DNA of 64,000 nucleotides from Paenibacillus puerhi (GTDB lineage: Bacteria > Bacillota > Bacilli > Paenibacillales > NBRC-103111). Below are positions 49,748 through 58,705 of the stretch, piece by piece. The DNA is taken from positions 1 to 64,000 of the forward strand of contig NZ_WUWM01000027.1 in NCBI RefSeq assembly GCF_009846885.1. Direction: 5' to 3'. Position 1 is the stretch's first letter. Every line of letters starts with the position of its first letter. The position numbers were made by a program, and so were the translations under genes. The notes beneath the pieces are model-generated. The model was not told where the DNA came from, did not search any database, and saw only the letters and a program-made list of their open reading frames with translations.

Positions 49748-50578
49748 ATGAACATCCGCCCTTTCACCCTAATCCTTACCTCTGCTCTACTGCTGCTAAC
49801 CGCCTGCGGAGTGAGGCCCGCCCAACCCGCCGCTTCGCCAGACACGCCTGCCGCAACGGCCTCTGCCGCCGAGGTCAAAACGATCAAGGTCGGCGGGCAG
49901 CCCGATTCCTACCCTTATACGTTCAAGGAAGGCAATGAGATCAAGGGCTTCAACGTGGACATCGTGAATGCCATCGCCACCAAAGCCGGCTACCGGATCG
50001 AATGGTCCCTTGCCGACTGGAACGGGATCGTCGGGCAGCTTGAGGTCGGCAAGATCGATACGGTGCGCAACTTCGCCATTACGGAGGAACGGAAGCAGAA
50101 GTACAATTACACGAAGCCCTATTCCTTCTCCGGCGCTCAACTGCTCGTCAAGAAGGACAACAACGCCATTCAATCGCTGAAGGACGTTAAGGGTAAGAAG
50201 GTCGGAGCGGCGCTCGGCCAAAACTATGCGAACGTGCTGAAGGAGAATGACCCCGCAGGCGAGATTCAGCTCATCACCTACGAAACACCGGAGGTCGCCT
50301 ACAAGGATCTGGAAGCTGGACGGATCGACGCTTATGTTGCGGGCAGGGAGTCTCTGCTTGTGCAGATTAAAGAAAAATCGCTGCCGTTCAAGCTGGCGGG
50401 TGAGCCGTTCGGCGAGAAGGCCGTCGGGTTCCCTTTCCATAAGAATAAAGAGAATGATTCTATCATCGCGGACTTCGACAAAGCCATCGACGATCTCCGC
50501 AGCGCTGGAAAGCTGAAGGAAATATCGGAGAAATGGTTCGGCGGCGACATTACGGAAAGCGGCAGCAGCAAGAAGTAG
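49748..50578 (+). CDS. Amino-acid ABC transporter substrate-binding lipoprotein (TcyA-like)
   Basis: A 276-residue lipoprotein (lipobox LLTAC). The periplasmic-binding fold starts IKVGGQPDSYPYTFKEGNEIKGFNVDIVNAIATKAGY, then GIVGQLEVGKIDTVRNFAITEERKQKYNYTKPYS, and ends SEKWFGGDIT. This is the type-3 family of amino-acid binders; cystine is likely in this context. The ATG at 49748 has AAAGGAG upstream; the longer frame overlaps the permease end. Confidence 0.88.
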   Translation: MNIRPFTLILTSALLLLTACGVRPAQPAASPDTPAATASAAEVKTIKVGGQPDSYPYTFKEGNEIKGFNVDIVNAIATKAGYRIEWSLADWNGIVGQLEVGKIDTVRNFAITEERKQKYNYTKPYSFSGAQLLVKKDNNAIQSLKDVKGKKVGAALGQNYANVLKENDPAGEIQLITYETPEVAYKDLEAGRIDAYVAGRESLLVQIKEKSLPFKLAGEPFGEKAVGFPFHKNKENDSIIADFDKAIDDLRSAGKLKEISEKWFGGDITESGSSKK

Positions 50579-50625
50579 TCTGTCGGCCGTTCTACTAAAT
50601 CAGAAGTAAGGAGACGGGTGTACCC

Positions 50626-51975
50626 ATGACCAACAGAGCTCCCATCAAGCTATCCGCCTACCTGGTAGGCACAGGCATGCATATCGCCTCCTGGCGTCAT
50701 CCGAAGGTTCAGGCGAATGCCAGCCACAATATCGACTATTACAAGCAGCTCGCTCAAACCGCCGAACGGGGCAAGCTCGACTTCGTCTTCATCGCCGACA
50801 GTCTCGCGATTAACGAGGAATCGCATTCGAATATTCTGAACCGCTTTGAGCCGATCACGCTCATCACCGCCTTGGCCGGCGCCACTACGAAAATCGGGGT
50901 GGTCGCCACCGCCTCCACCTCGTATATCGAGCCGTTCAACCTCGCGCGCATGATCATGTCTGTCGACCATCTCAGCAAGGGGCGGGCAGGCTGGAACATC
51001 GTGACAACCCGCGACCTGTCCGGCAATACGGCCCGCAACTTCGGACGGGATGAGCACTTCGAGCATAGCCTGCGTTACAAGCGGGCGGAGGAATTCGTCG
51101 AGGTCACGCTGGGGTTATGGGATACTTGGGAGGACGACGCCTTCCTCTACGACCAAGAGAACGGGCGGTTCTACGACCGATCCAAGCTCCACCGGCTGAA
51201 TCATGAAGGCGAGTTTTTCGCCGTGCAGGGCCCGTTGAATATCGGAAGGTCCCCCCAGGGACGGCCCATTCTCGTCCAGGCAGGCTCCTCGGAAGCCGGA
51301 CAGAATTTCGCCGCGGGCCATGCCGAGGTGATCTTCTCGCATAAGAACAATATCGAGGACGCCAAGGAGCTGTATGCCTCGTTCAAAAGCAAAGCGTCCG
51401 CCGCGGGACGCTCGCCGGAGGATGTATTTATCTTCCAGGGCATTTCACCGATCCTCGGCGAGACGGAAGCGATCGCACGCGAGAAGTTCGAATACCTGGA
51501 ATCGCTGATTACGTGGGAGCATGCTTTCCGTTTTCTGACTGACTATTTCCATAATAACTTCGACTTCAGTCCCTTCCATCTGCAGACCGGAGCCGCCGAC
51601 ATCGGTCTTCACCTGCTGGAGGACGTCCGCTTCGAATTCAAGCAGCGTCAGCCGCTGATCGGCCGGACCAACCCGACTCTCCGGGAGCTCTACTCGCTGC
51701 TGACGGGCTCATTCGGCGTCGAGGAATTCATCGGCACGCCGGAGAAGGTCGCGGACCGTGTCGAGCACTGGTACCGCGAGCGGGCCGCCGACGGATTTAT
51801 GCTGATGTGCCCGCTGCTGCCGGACGGCCTGGACGACTTCATCCGGCTCGTCGTGCCACTGCTGCAGGAGCGCGGGCTGTTCCGCACCGACTATGAGGGC
51901 GATACGCTGCGGGAGCATCTGGGGCTGCCGCGGCCCGTCAACCGGTATGCTCAGGCGACTCTGCATCGCGTGTAG
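50626..51975 (+). CDS. FMN-dependent monooxygenase of the NtaA/SnaA/DszA family
   Basis: A 449-residue luciferase-like flavin monooxygenase. Family motifs include GKLDFVFIADSL, NRFEPITLITALA, TKIGVVATASTSYIEPFNLARM and GRAGWNIVTTRDLSG with the FMN-contacting strands; GRPILVQAGSSEAGQNFAA is the typical later block. It needs reduced FMN from a partner reductase, not encoded here. In bacilli related enzymes (YxeK-type) act in S-substituted-cysteine use next to a cystine-type importer, which matches this operon. The exact substrate is unknown. Confidence 0.87.
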   Translation: MTNRAPIKLSAYLVGTGMHIASWRHPKVQANASHNIDYYKQLAQTAERGKLDFVFIADSLAINEESHSNILNRFEPITLITALAGATTKIGVVATASTSYIEPFNLARMIMSVDHLSKGRAGWNIVTTRDLSGNTARNFGRDEHFEHSLRYKRAEEFVEVTLGLWDTWEDDAFLYDQENGRFYDRSKLHRLNHEGEFFAVQGPLNIGRSPQGRPILVQAGSSEAGQNFAAGHAEVIFSHKNNIEDAKELYASFKSKASAAGRSPEDVFIFQGISPILGETEAIAREKFEYLESLITWEHAFRFLTDYFHNNFDFSPFHLQTGAADIGLHLLEDVRFEFKQRQPLIGRTNPTLRELYSLLTGSFGVEEFIGTPEKVADRVEHWYRERAADGFMLMCPLLPDGLDDFIRLVVPLLQERGLFRTDYEGDTLREHLGLPRPVNRYAQATLHRV

Positions 51976-52002
51976 AGCGGGGCCGCGTACACGCCCTTAT
52001 CT

Positions 52003-53994
52003 TTATTTCAATCCGGCTGGCGTATCCGTCAACGCAAACTCCAGCTCATCCAGCCGCTTCAGCCTTACGCCGTCCGGCAGCAAAGCCTCGATGCGCGAAC
52101 GCAGCTCGTCCGAAGCGTGCAGTTCCTCGCTGAAGATAGCGACGATGCCCCGGTCTTGGCGCGAACGGATCAGCCGACCCATCCCCTGCTTCAAACGCAG
52201 CAGCATATAAGGCAGATCGATTTCCTCGTACGGGTCGGCCGCCGCCTGTCTTCTTGCCTCGAACACCGGGTCCTTCGGAGGAAAGGGGAGCGACCAGATG
52301 ATCACGCCCGATAGCGAGGGGCCCGGGATATCCAGTCCTTCCCATAAGCTGGAGGCGCACAGCACGCTGCGCTCGTCCTGCTGGAAGGCGGAGATCAGAT
52401 TGCTGATCTCGCGGTCCCCTTCGAACAGAAAGCGCATGTCCGCACATTCCGCATAATGGACGATCTCGCTTTTGAACCGCTGCAGCTCATCCTTCCCGGG
52501 GAACAGGAGGAGGGCCCTGCCGCCGGTCCGGAGCAGTAAGGAGACGGCCGTCTTCATCTTCTCGGAGAACGTGCCCCGATAGGCCCATGCCGGTGCGACG
52601 ACTTCAAGCTGACCCTCGTAATCGTAAGGCGAGGCGACCGAGAACGATAAACAGTCTCCTGTACCGAGGCTGTCCGCGATATAATCGAAGGTCCCCTCTA
52701 CGGAGAGCGTCGCCGAGGAGAAGACGATCGGCATGTGCTGGGAAAACACCCGCTCGCGCAGCACTTCCTTCACGAGGCGCGGCATGATGACCAGCGTCAG
52801 GCCGTTCACGCTGTCCGTCGCCCAGCAGATCAGACCTTCCGTCCGGCTGAACAGGCTAAGCGCCTTCTGCATCATTTCCAGATGCTCCTCGACAATCTTC
52901 AGCTGATAGTCGTCCAGCGTGAACAGCTCGCTTTCGAACACCAGCTCGTCCTCGACATTCGACAGAATCTCCTGAAACCGTCTGACCTCCTCCAGCAAGC
53001 GATCATTGACGGCGATCTCCTTCCGCTCGGAGCCAGGGACGGGGCTAGCCTGACGCTCGATCACCTCGAACATCGCCTCGCTCTGAGCGATGGCATCCTC
53101 GATCAGCATCGCGAACGATTCGCGAACCTCTCCCTTCAGCAGACGGATGATCAGGTCCTCGAATACGACATGCTTGAGCTTATACGTCAGCGCCTTCTGA
53201 GCCGCGGATTCCAGCAGATGCCCTTCATCGAACACGACAGCGCTGTGCTCCGGCAGCAGCGGCAGCTGCCCTTCGCGCTTCCGGCCCTCGTAGGTCCAGA
53301 CATGCTCCATATAGAAATCATGCGAGCACACGATCAGATCGGCCGACCGCCGGTAATGATCGCGCGATAAGGTTTGTCCGCACCGGTGGCGCTGGCTGCA
53401 CACGAAGCAATCCTGAAACGCATCCCAGCTGATCCGGCTCCACTGGGTATCGTTCAGATGCGGATAATCCTTGCGGTCCCCATACGCATGGAAGGACTGC
53501 AGAGCTTCCCGCATATGCACGAAATCAGGCAGGCTCTCGTACAATTCCCGGTACGCCTGCACATCCTCATGGCCGAACCGGGCCTCGTCGAGCTTGTTCA
53601 AACAGGTATACTGATCCGGCGACTTGGCCAGTCTCGCATCGATATCGAGCTTCAGGTACCTCGACAGCTTGGCGATGTCGCCCTCCGGCTTGACCAGCTG
53701 TTCGATAAGCGACTCATCGGCGCACGCGATCACGACCGGCTTCCTCTGATAGCGGGCATAACAGACGGCATATAGTAAATAAACGAGCGTTTTGCCTGTA
53801 CCCACCCCGGCTTCGGCAAAAATCGTCCGCTTCTCGGCAAACGCGCGTTCGACCTGATAGGCCATATAAATCTGTTCGTCTCGCACCTCGAAGCCGGATT
53901 CAGGCAATGTATCGTAGAACACATCGGCAATCCATTCCCCGGCCTGTTGAACGAACGGCCTCGAATGGTCATAGGCAAAAGGATATCGGCTCAC
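52003..53994 (-). CDS. DinG/XPD-type ATP-dependent DNA helicase
   Basis: A 663-residue superfamily 2 helicase. The Walker A region is FAEAGVGTGKTLVYLL, and motif II is DEGH in VVFDEGHLLES. The four cysteines of an iron-sulfur domain appear as YTCLNKL and CFVCSQRHRCGQ. Later motifs include FSSATLS, SLWEGLDIPG and GMGRLIRS. It probably unwinds 5'-tailed DNA in repair. The GTG at 53994 is chosen because GGAGG lies 9 bases upstream; the TTG at 54012 is upstream of that site. It ends 27 bases from the convergent monooxygenase gene. Confidence 0.9.
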   Translation of the reverse strand: MSRYPFAYDHSRPFVQQAGEWIADVFYDTLPESGFEVRDEQIYMAYQVERAFAEKRTIFAEAGVGTGKTLVYLLYAVCYARYQRKPVVIACADESLIEQLVKPEGDIAKLSRYLKLDIDARLAKSPDQYTCLNKLDEARFGHEDVQAYRELYESLPDFVHMREALQSFHAYGDRKDYPHLNDTQWSRISWDAFQDCFVCSQRHRCGQTLSRDHYRRSADLIVCSHDFYMEHVWTYEGRKREGQLPLLPEHSAVVFDEGHLLESAAQKALTYKLKHVVFEDLIIRLLKGEVRESFAMLIEDAIAQSEAMFEVIERQASPVPGSERKEIAVNDRLLEEVRRFQEILSNVEDELVFESELFTLDDYQLKIVEEHLEMMQKALSLFSRTEGLICWATDSVNGLTLVIMPRLVKEVLRERVFSQHMPIVFSSATLSVEGTFDYIADSLGTGDCLSFSVASPYDYEGQLEVVAPAWAYRGTFSEKMKTAVSLLLRTGGRALLLFPGKDELQRFKSEIVHYAECADMRFLFEGDREISNLISAFQQDERSVLCASSLWEGLDIPGPSLSGVIIWSLPFPPKDPVFEARRQAAADPYEEIDLPYMLLRLKQGMGRLIRSRQDRGIVAIFSEELHASDELRSRIEALLPDGVRLKRLDELEFALTDTPAGLK

Positions 53995-54087
53995 GGCTTG
54001 TAGCCTCCACAAAAAAGATTTTGGTCAAATAATCGAATCCTGTATTATCGCACGGAATCGGTCAAAAGGCAATTGGAACAAAGTAAA

Positions 54088-54114
54088 CAGCCTAGCGAAC
54101 GAGCCGCTAGGCTG
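54088..54114 (-). terminator. Terminator of odhAB
   Basis: The 10-bp stem CAGCCTAGCG/CGCTAGGCTG with a 7-base loop is followed on the minus strand by TTTACTTTG. Confidence 0.8.
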
Positions 54115-54148
54115 AGGAAGCTTATAAGGCGGGTTGCATGAGAGGGCT

Positions 54149-55471
54149 CTAGCCTTCGAGCAGCAAGGTTTCGGGATCTTCAAGCAGTTCCTTGACCTTG
54201 ACCAGGAAGCTGACCGCTTCGCTGCCGTCCACGATCCGGTGATCGTAAGAGAGCGCGATGTACATCATCGGGCGGTTCTCCATTCTCTCCGCATCTATCG
54301 CCACAGGGCGAAGCTGGATTTTGTGCATGCCCAGAATACCTACTTGAGGAGCGTTAAGTATAGGCGTCGACAGCAGCGAGCCGAATACGCCCCCGTTCGT
54401 TATCGTAAAGGTGCCGCCCTGCAGCTCGGAAATATCGAGCGAGTTGCTGCGCGCCTTGCCTGCGAGCTCGGCAATCTTCTTCTCGATCTCCGCGAAGCCG
54501 AGATGGTTCGCATTGCGCACGACCGGAACGACAAGACCTTCCTTGGCCGATACCGCGATGCCGATATCATAGAACTCCTTGACGATAATGTCTTCGCCAT
54601 CGATCTCGGCATTCAGCAGCGGGAACTTCTTCAGCGCGCCGACAACGGCCTTGGTGAAGAAGGACATGAAGCCGAGGCCCACATCGTTCTTCTCCTGGAA
54701 CGACTGCTTGCGCCGCTTGCGGATATCGAGGATGGCCGTCATATCCACCTCGTTAAAGGTGGTCAGCATCGCCGCCGTACGCTGTGCCTCGACCAGACGC
54801 TTAGCGATGGTCAGACGACGGCGCGACATCCGCTTCCGCTGAGCCGGCTTGCCGGGCTGAGCGTTCGCTTGTGCGCCTTGGCCGGCAGCGGCAGGCGGAG
54901 TTACGCTCACCGCAGGGGCGGCCTGTCCGGCACGGGCCGGAATGGATGGGCTGCCGGATGCCGCGTTCCGGACGTCGGTCTCGTATAAGCGGCCGATCGG
55001 ATCATGGGCCGCCACCTGGCCTACGTCGATTCCTTTCTCGCGGGCAAGCCTGCGGGCTGCAGGCGAAGCGGACAGATGACCGCCGTCTCCGCCGGCTTCG
55101 TCGCGAGCCGCGGCTGGAGAAGCAGCCTGCTTGCCAGCCGCTTCAGCAGCTGCGGGAGCAGCTCCGGCTTGCGGAGCGGCGCTGGCAGCGCCGACCGCAG
55201 TATCCAGAGGGGCTCCGCCGGATGGAGCAGCAGCCGCGCCTACAAGGATAGTGCCGATGACTTCGCCGATCTGCACCGTCTCGCCTTCCGGCTTCAGAAT
55301 TTTATCGATCACGCCGTCTTGCTCGGCGCTAATTTCCATATTTACTTTGTCGGTTTCCAGCTCCAGCAGCAAATCACCCTGCTTCACGGACTGGCCTTCC
55401 TGTACGATCCATCTGGAGATCGTTCCTTCGGTGATGGACTCACCCATTTCAGGTACTTTGATTTCACTCAC
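54149..55471 (-). CDS. odhB: Dihydrolipoamide succinyltransferase (E2 of 2-oxoglutarate dehydrogenase)
   Basis: A 440-residue E2. The N-terminal lipoyl domain has Lys42 in [14 protein letters not shown] flexible Ala/Pro linker follows, then the E3-binding domain around residues 133-165 ([27 protein letters not shown]). A second linker leads to the catalytic domain, which ends with the His of [15 protein letters not shown]. It starts 6 bases after odhA. E3 is not encoded here, as usual in Firmicutes. Confidence 0.94.
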   Translation of the reverse strand: MSEIKVPEMGESITEGTISRWIVQEGQSVKQGDLLLELETDKVNMEISAEQDGVIDKILKPEGETVQIGEVIGTILVGAAAAPSGGAPLDTAVGAASAAPQAGAAPAAAEAAGKQAASPAAARDEAGGDGGHLSASPAARRLAREKGIDVGQVAAHDPIGRLYETDVRNAASGSPSIPARAGQAAPAVSVTPPAAAGQGAQANAQPGKPAQRKRMSRRRLTIAKRLVEAQRTAAMLTTFNEVDMTAILDIRKRRKQSFQEKNDVGLGFMSFFTKAVVGALKKFPLLNAEIDGEDIIVKEFYDIGIAVSAKEGLVVPVVRNANHLGFAEIEKKIAELAGKARSNSLDISELQGGTFTITNGGVFGSLLSTPILNAPQVGILGMHKIQLRPVAIDAERMENRPMMYIALSYDHRIVDGSEAVSFLVKVKELLEDPETLLLEG

Positions 55472-55477
55472 GGCGCT

Positions 55478-58399
55478 TTACCTCCCAGTGGTTGTAATGA
55501 CTTCCGAGCTCGGACTAAGCGCAACCGATAGAATGCGCTGCTGCTCGTAGCTGTGCACGTTCTGATAGCCGCTGGCCGGGCTGGAGCGTTCCGGGCGGCC
55601 GACGTAACGGACGGCACGAACCCCTTCGGGAGCAATAGCCCGAATACGAGGCTCCATGTAGCTCCATGCGCCCATGTTCCGCGGCTCCTCTTGAACCCAT
55701 AGAAGCTCCCGAACCTTCGGAAAGCGGGCCAGTATGCGGCGAATTTCCTCTTCCGGGAAAGGATAGAGCTGCTCCGTGCGGATAATATGGAGCCAATCCC
55801 AGCTCTTATCCGCCTCCTTGTCCAGCGCCTCCTCCAGATCGACGGCGATCTTGCCTGTGCAGAGAATGATTCGCTCTACCTGCTCAGGCCGTCCTCCGAG
55901 ATTGCGCTGCTCCAGCACCGGGCGGAAGGAACCCTCGCTGAACTCGATGCTATCCGAAGCCACCCGCGGGTTGCGGATCAAGCTCTTCGGCGCCATCAGC
56001 ACGAGCGGACGGGCGCGCTCGCTTTCCGTAAGCGACGCCTGACGGCGAAGCAGGTGAAAGTATTGAGACGCGCTGGTCAGATTCGCGACCATCCAGTTAT
56101 CTTCGCCGGACAGCTGCAGGAAACGCTCCAGCCGCGCGCTGGAATGCTCAGGGCCCTGGCCTTCGTAGCCATGCGGCAGCAGCATGATGAGACTCGACTT
56201 CTGCGACCATTTGGAGCGCCCCGCCGATATGAACTGATCGATGGTTACCTGCGCTGCGTTGGTGAAGTCTCCATACTGCGCTTCCCAGATCACGAGCGTA
56301 TCCGGCGCATATACGTTGTAGCCGTATTCGAAGCCCAGTACCGACGCCTCGGACAACGGGCTATTGTAGATTGCAAACGAAGCCTTCGCCTGCGGCAGCT
56401 GATGCAGCGGGCTGTAGACGCTGCCGTTTTTGACATCGTGCAGCACCAGGTTGCGATGAGCGAACGTCGCCCGCTCCACATCCTGGCCGCTGATACGGAT
56501 CGGCTTGCCATCTGCGAGTATGGAAGCAAAGGCCAGTGTTTCGGCATGCCCCCAGTCGACCTTCTCGCCATCGTTAAGCGAGGTGGCTCTGCGCTCCAAA
56601 ATTTTCTTGAGCTTAGGGTATACGTTAAAGGACTCCGGCCAGCTCAGCAGACCGGCATTGATCTCCCTCAGCCTCTCCAGGGGAACCCCTGTACGGAGCG
56701 CTTTTATTTCACCTGGCTCGGCGAGCTCCGGCTTCTGGGTTACGGGTTCCTGGCCGTCACGCTGCTTAACCTCGTCATAGGCTTCTCTCAGCCGGGTCTG
56801 AATGTCCAGCTTAATCTTCTCCGCCTGTTCGGCCGTCATCAGACCTTCACGGACTAGTTTCTGCGCATAAAGCGTGCTGACGGTAGGATGATTCCTGACC
56901 TTCGTATAAATAAGCGGCTGCGTCGTTTCCGGGTCATCCGACTCATTATGCCCATACCGCCGGTATCCGATCAGATCGATCAAAAAATCCTTCTTGAACA
57001 AATGCCGGTATTCGATAGCCAACCGCGCGGCTGCCAGGCACGCCTCCGGATCATCCGCATTCACATGGACGATCGGAATCTCATAGCCCTTGGCCAAGTC
57101 GCTGGCGTAATGCGTCGAGCGGGAATCATGGCTTTCCGTTGTAAAGCCAAGCCGGTTATTCACGATAATATGGACGGTCCCGCCGTTGCGATACCCGTTG
57201 AGCTTGTTGAAGTTCAGCGTTTCCGCTACAATGCCCTCTCCGGGGAAAGCGGCGTCGCCGTGCATCAGCACCGCTGCAGCTTTAGCTACATCCTGTACCG
57301 GATAGCCGGGCTGTGTCCGATCATCCTGTGCCGCACGGGTGAAGCCCTCGACTACCGGATTGACGAACTCCAGGTGACTCGGGTTATTCGCCAAGGTGAG
57401 CCGGGCCCGGGCAGTTTCGCCCCATCTGACGGAGCGGTTGGCCCCTAGATGATATTTGACATCGCCCGTCCAGCCGTAATTGATGCCCATCGAGCCTTCC
57501 GACGGGATCAGGTTGCGGTTGGCCGAATGATGGAATTCGGAGAAAATTTTACTGTACGGCTTGCCCAGCACATGAGCCAGCACATTGAGCCGTCCGCGGT
57601 GGGCCATCCCCATCAGAATATCGGTAGAGCCGTCGTAGGCGAGCTCACGGACAATTTCATCGACGAGAGGCACAAGCGCATCGGTACCTTCCACGGAGAA
57701 CCGTTTCTGTCCGACGAACGTACGGTGAAGGAAATCCTCGAACTGCTCGACCTCCAGAAGCCTCGTGAGCAGCGCTTTGCGTTCCTGCTCATCCAGCGCA
57801 AACTGAGGGAGCTTGAACTCCACTTGCTCGTTCAGCCACTTTCTTTCCTTCTCGTCATGCACATGGCTGAATTCGAACGCTATCGTACCGGTATACGCTT
57901 TGCGGAGCAATTGGATGGCAGCCCATCCGTCGCCGACTTCGGGATGCGGCCCGTCCCATACAAGCTCAGTGGGCAGAGCCGCCAGATCGGCTGGCGTAAT
58001 GCCGTAATATTCAGGCTCAAGCAGCTGAACATCCGCCTCGGCGCTGATCTCGAGCGGATCGATATCCGCGGCGAGATGTCCGTACGTACGGATATTCCAA
58101 ACGAGCTTGCCGGCAGCTACCGCTTTCTGAAGCAGCTGACCGCTGACAGCAGCGTCCCGGCCGGCAGCCGAGGAGCGCTCCGGCGTTGAGGCCTGCACGG
58201 ATGAAGGCGCCGGTTGAGCGGCAGTTTCCTGCGGGTCGGAAGCGGGCGGCTCCCCCCAACGCTCGAACAGATCCCGGTAATCCGCTCCTACGGACTGAGG
58301 ATCTGCCAAGTACCTTTCGTATTGCTCTTGAATGTAACCCAGATTGGGCCCATAGTACGCTGCCCACGGATCCCAAGCTTGCTGGTTCGTCGGTGCCAT
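55478..58399 (-). CDS. odhA: 2-oxoglutarate dehydrogenase E1
   Basis: A 973-residue thiamine-diphosphate decarboxylase of the TCA cycle. Landmarks are the N-terminal WAAYYGPNLGYIQEQYERYL, MGMAHRGRLNVLAHVLGKPYS, the ThDP-binding HGDAAFPGEGIVAETLN region, and the C-terminal EPRNMGAWSYMEPRI. The ATG at 58399 has GGAGGGAAAG upstream, so the frame from 58465 is too long. Transcribed with odhB. Two inverted repeats in the 5' region may be operators. Confidence 0.95.
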   Translation of the reverse strand: MAPTNQQAWDPWAAYYGPNLGYIQEQYERYLADPQSVGADYRDLFERWGEPPASDPQETAAQPAPSSVQASTPERSSAAGRDAAVSGQLLQKAVAAGKLVWNIRTYGHLAADIDPLEISAEADVQLLEPEYYGITPADLAALPTELVWDGPHPEVGDGWAAIQLLRKAYTGTIAFEFSHVHDEKERKWLNEQVEFKLPQFALDEQERKALLTRLLEVEQFEDFLHRTFVGQKRFSVEGTDALVPLVDEIVRELAYDGSTDILMGMAHRGRLNVLAHVLGKPYSKIFSEFHHSANRNLIPSEGSMGINYGWTGDVKYHLGANRSVRWGETARARLTLANNPSHLEFVNPVVEGFTRAAQDDRTQPGYPVQDVAKAAAVLMHGDAAFPGEGIVAETLNFNKLNGYRNGGTVHIIVNNRLGFTTESHDSRSTHYASDLAKGYEIPIVHVNADDPEACLAAARLAIEYRHLFKKDFLIDLIGYRRYGHNESDDPETTQPLIYTKVRNHPTVSTLYAQKLVREGLMTAEQAEKIKLDIQTRLREAYDEVKQRDGQEPVTQKPELAEPGEIKALRTGVPLERLREINAGLLSWPESFNVYPKLKKILERRATSLNDGEKVDWGHAETLAFASILADGKPIRISGQDVERATFAHRNLVLHDVKNGSVYSPLHQLPQAKASFAIYNSPLSEASVLGFEYGYNVYAPDTLVIWEAQYGDFTNAAQVTIDQFISAGRSKWSQKSSLIMLLPHGYEGQGPEHSSARLERFLQLSGEDNWMVANLTSASQYFHLLRRQASLTESERARPLVLMAPKSLIRNPRVASDSIEFSEGSFRPVLEQRNLGGRPEQVERIILCTGKIAVDLEEALDKEADKSWDWLHIIRTEQLYPFPEEEIRRILARFPKVRELLWVQEEPRNMGAWSYMEPRIRAIAPEGVRAVRYVGRPERSSPASGYQNVHSYEQQRILSVALSPSSEVITTTGR

Positions 58400-58538
58400 G
58401 GTTGCTTTCCCTCCGTCTTGGTTTATAGGTTTCGGTTCATGGACCGATCTTTCATTATAGATCATTCCTGAAGTAAATCCTACCCTTATTATAAGCTTCC
58501 CCTTCCTTATAACTTAAATAACCATTTTATATGAGTTC

Positions 58539-58570
58539 GATCTCATTTAGAGATCAATTTACCGGTAAAT
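58539..58570. promoter_or_regulatory. Two adjacent palindromes upstream of odhA
   Basis: GATCTC-ATTTA-GAGATC (58539-58555) and ATTTACCGGTAAAT (58557-58570) are perfect and lie 140-170 bases before odhA. They also sit between the odh and rhamnosidase units. They look like regulator sites; the proteins are unknown. Confidence 0.45.
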
Positions 58571-58618
58571 GATTTCATTGCGAACCAACTTTGGCCCTCG
58601 AAAGCCCGCTGCTGCAGC

Positions 58619-58656
58619 AAAAAAACGGGAAGCTGTGATTAACCCACCGCTCCCCG
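58619..58656 (-). terminator. Terminator of the rhamnosidase gene
   Basis: The 8-bp stem CGGGGAGC/GCTTCCCG (one G-T pair) is followed on the minus strand by seven T. Confidence 0.8.
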
Positions 58657-58705
58657 CTTTGCCTTCGGAACCCGCTAGTTCAGTCGTCCCGCACACCACC
58701 GTCTC

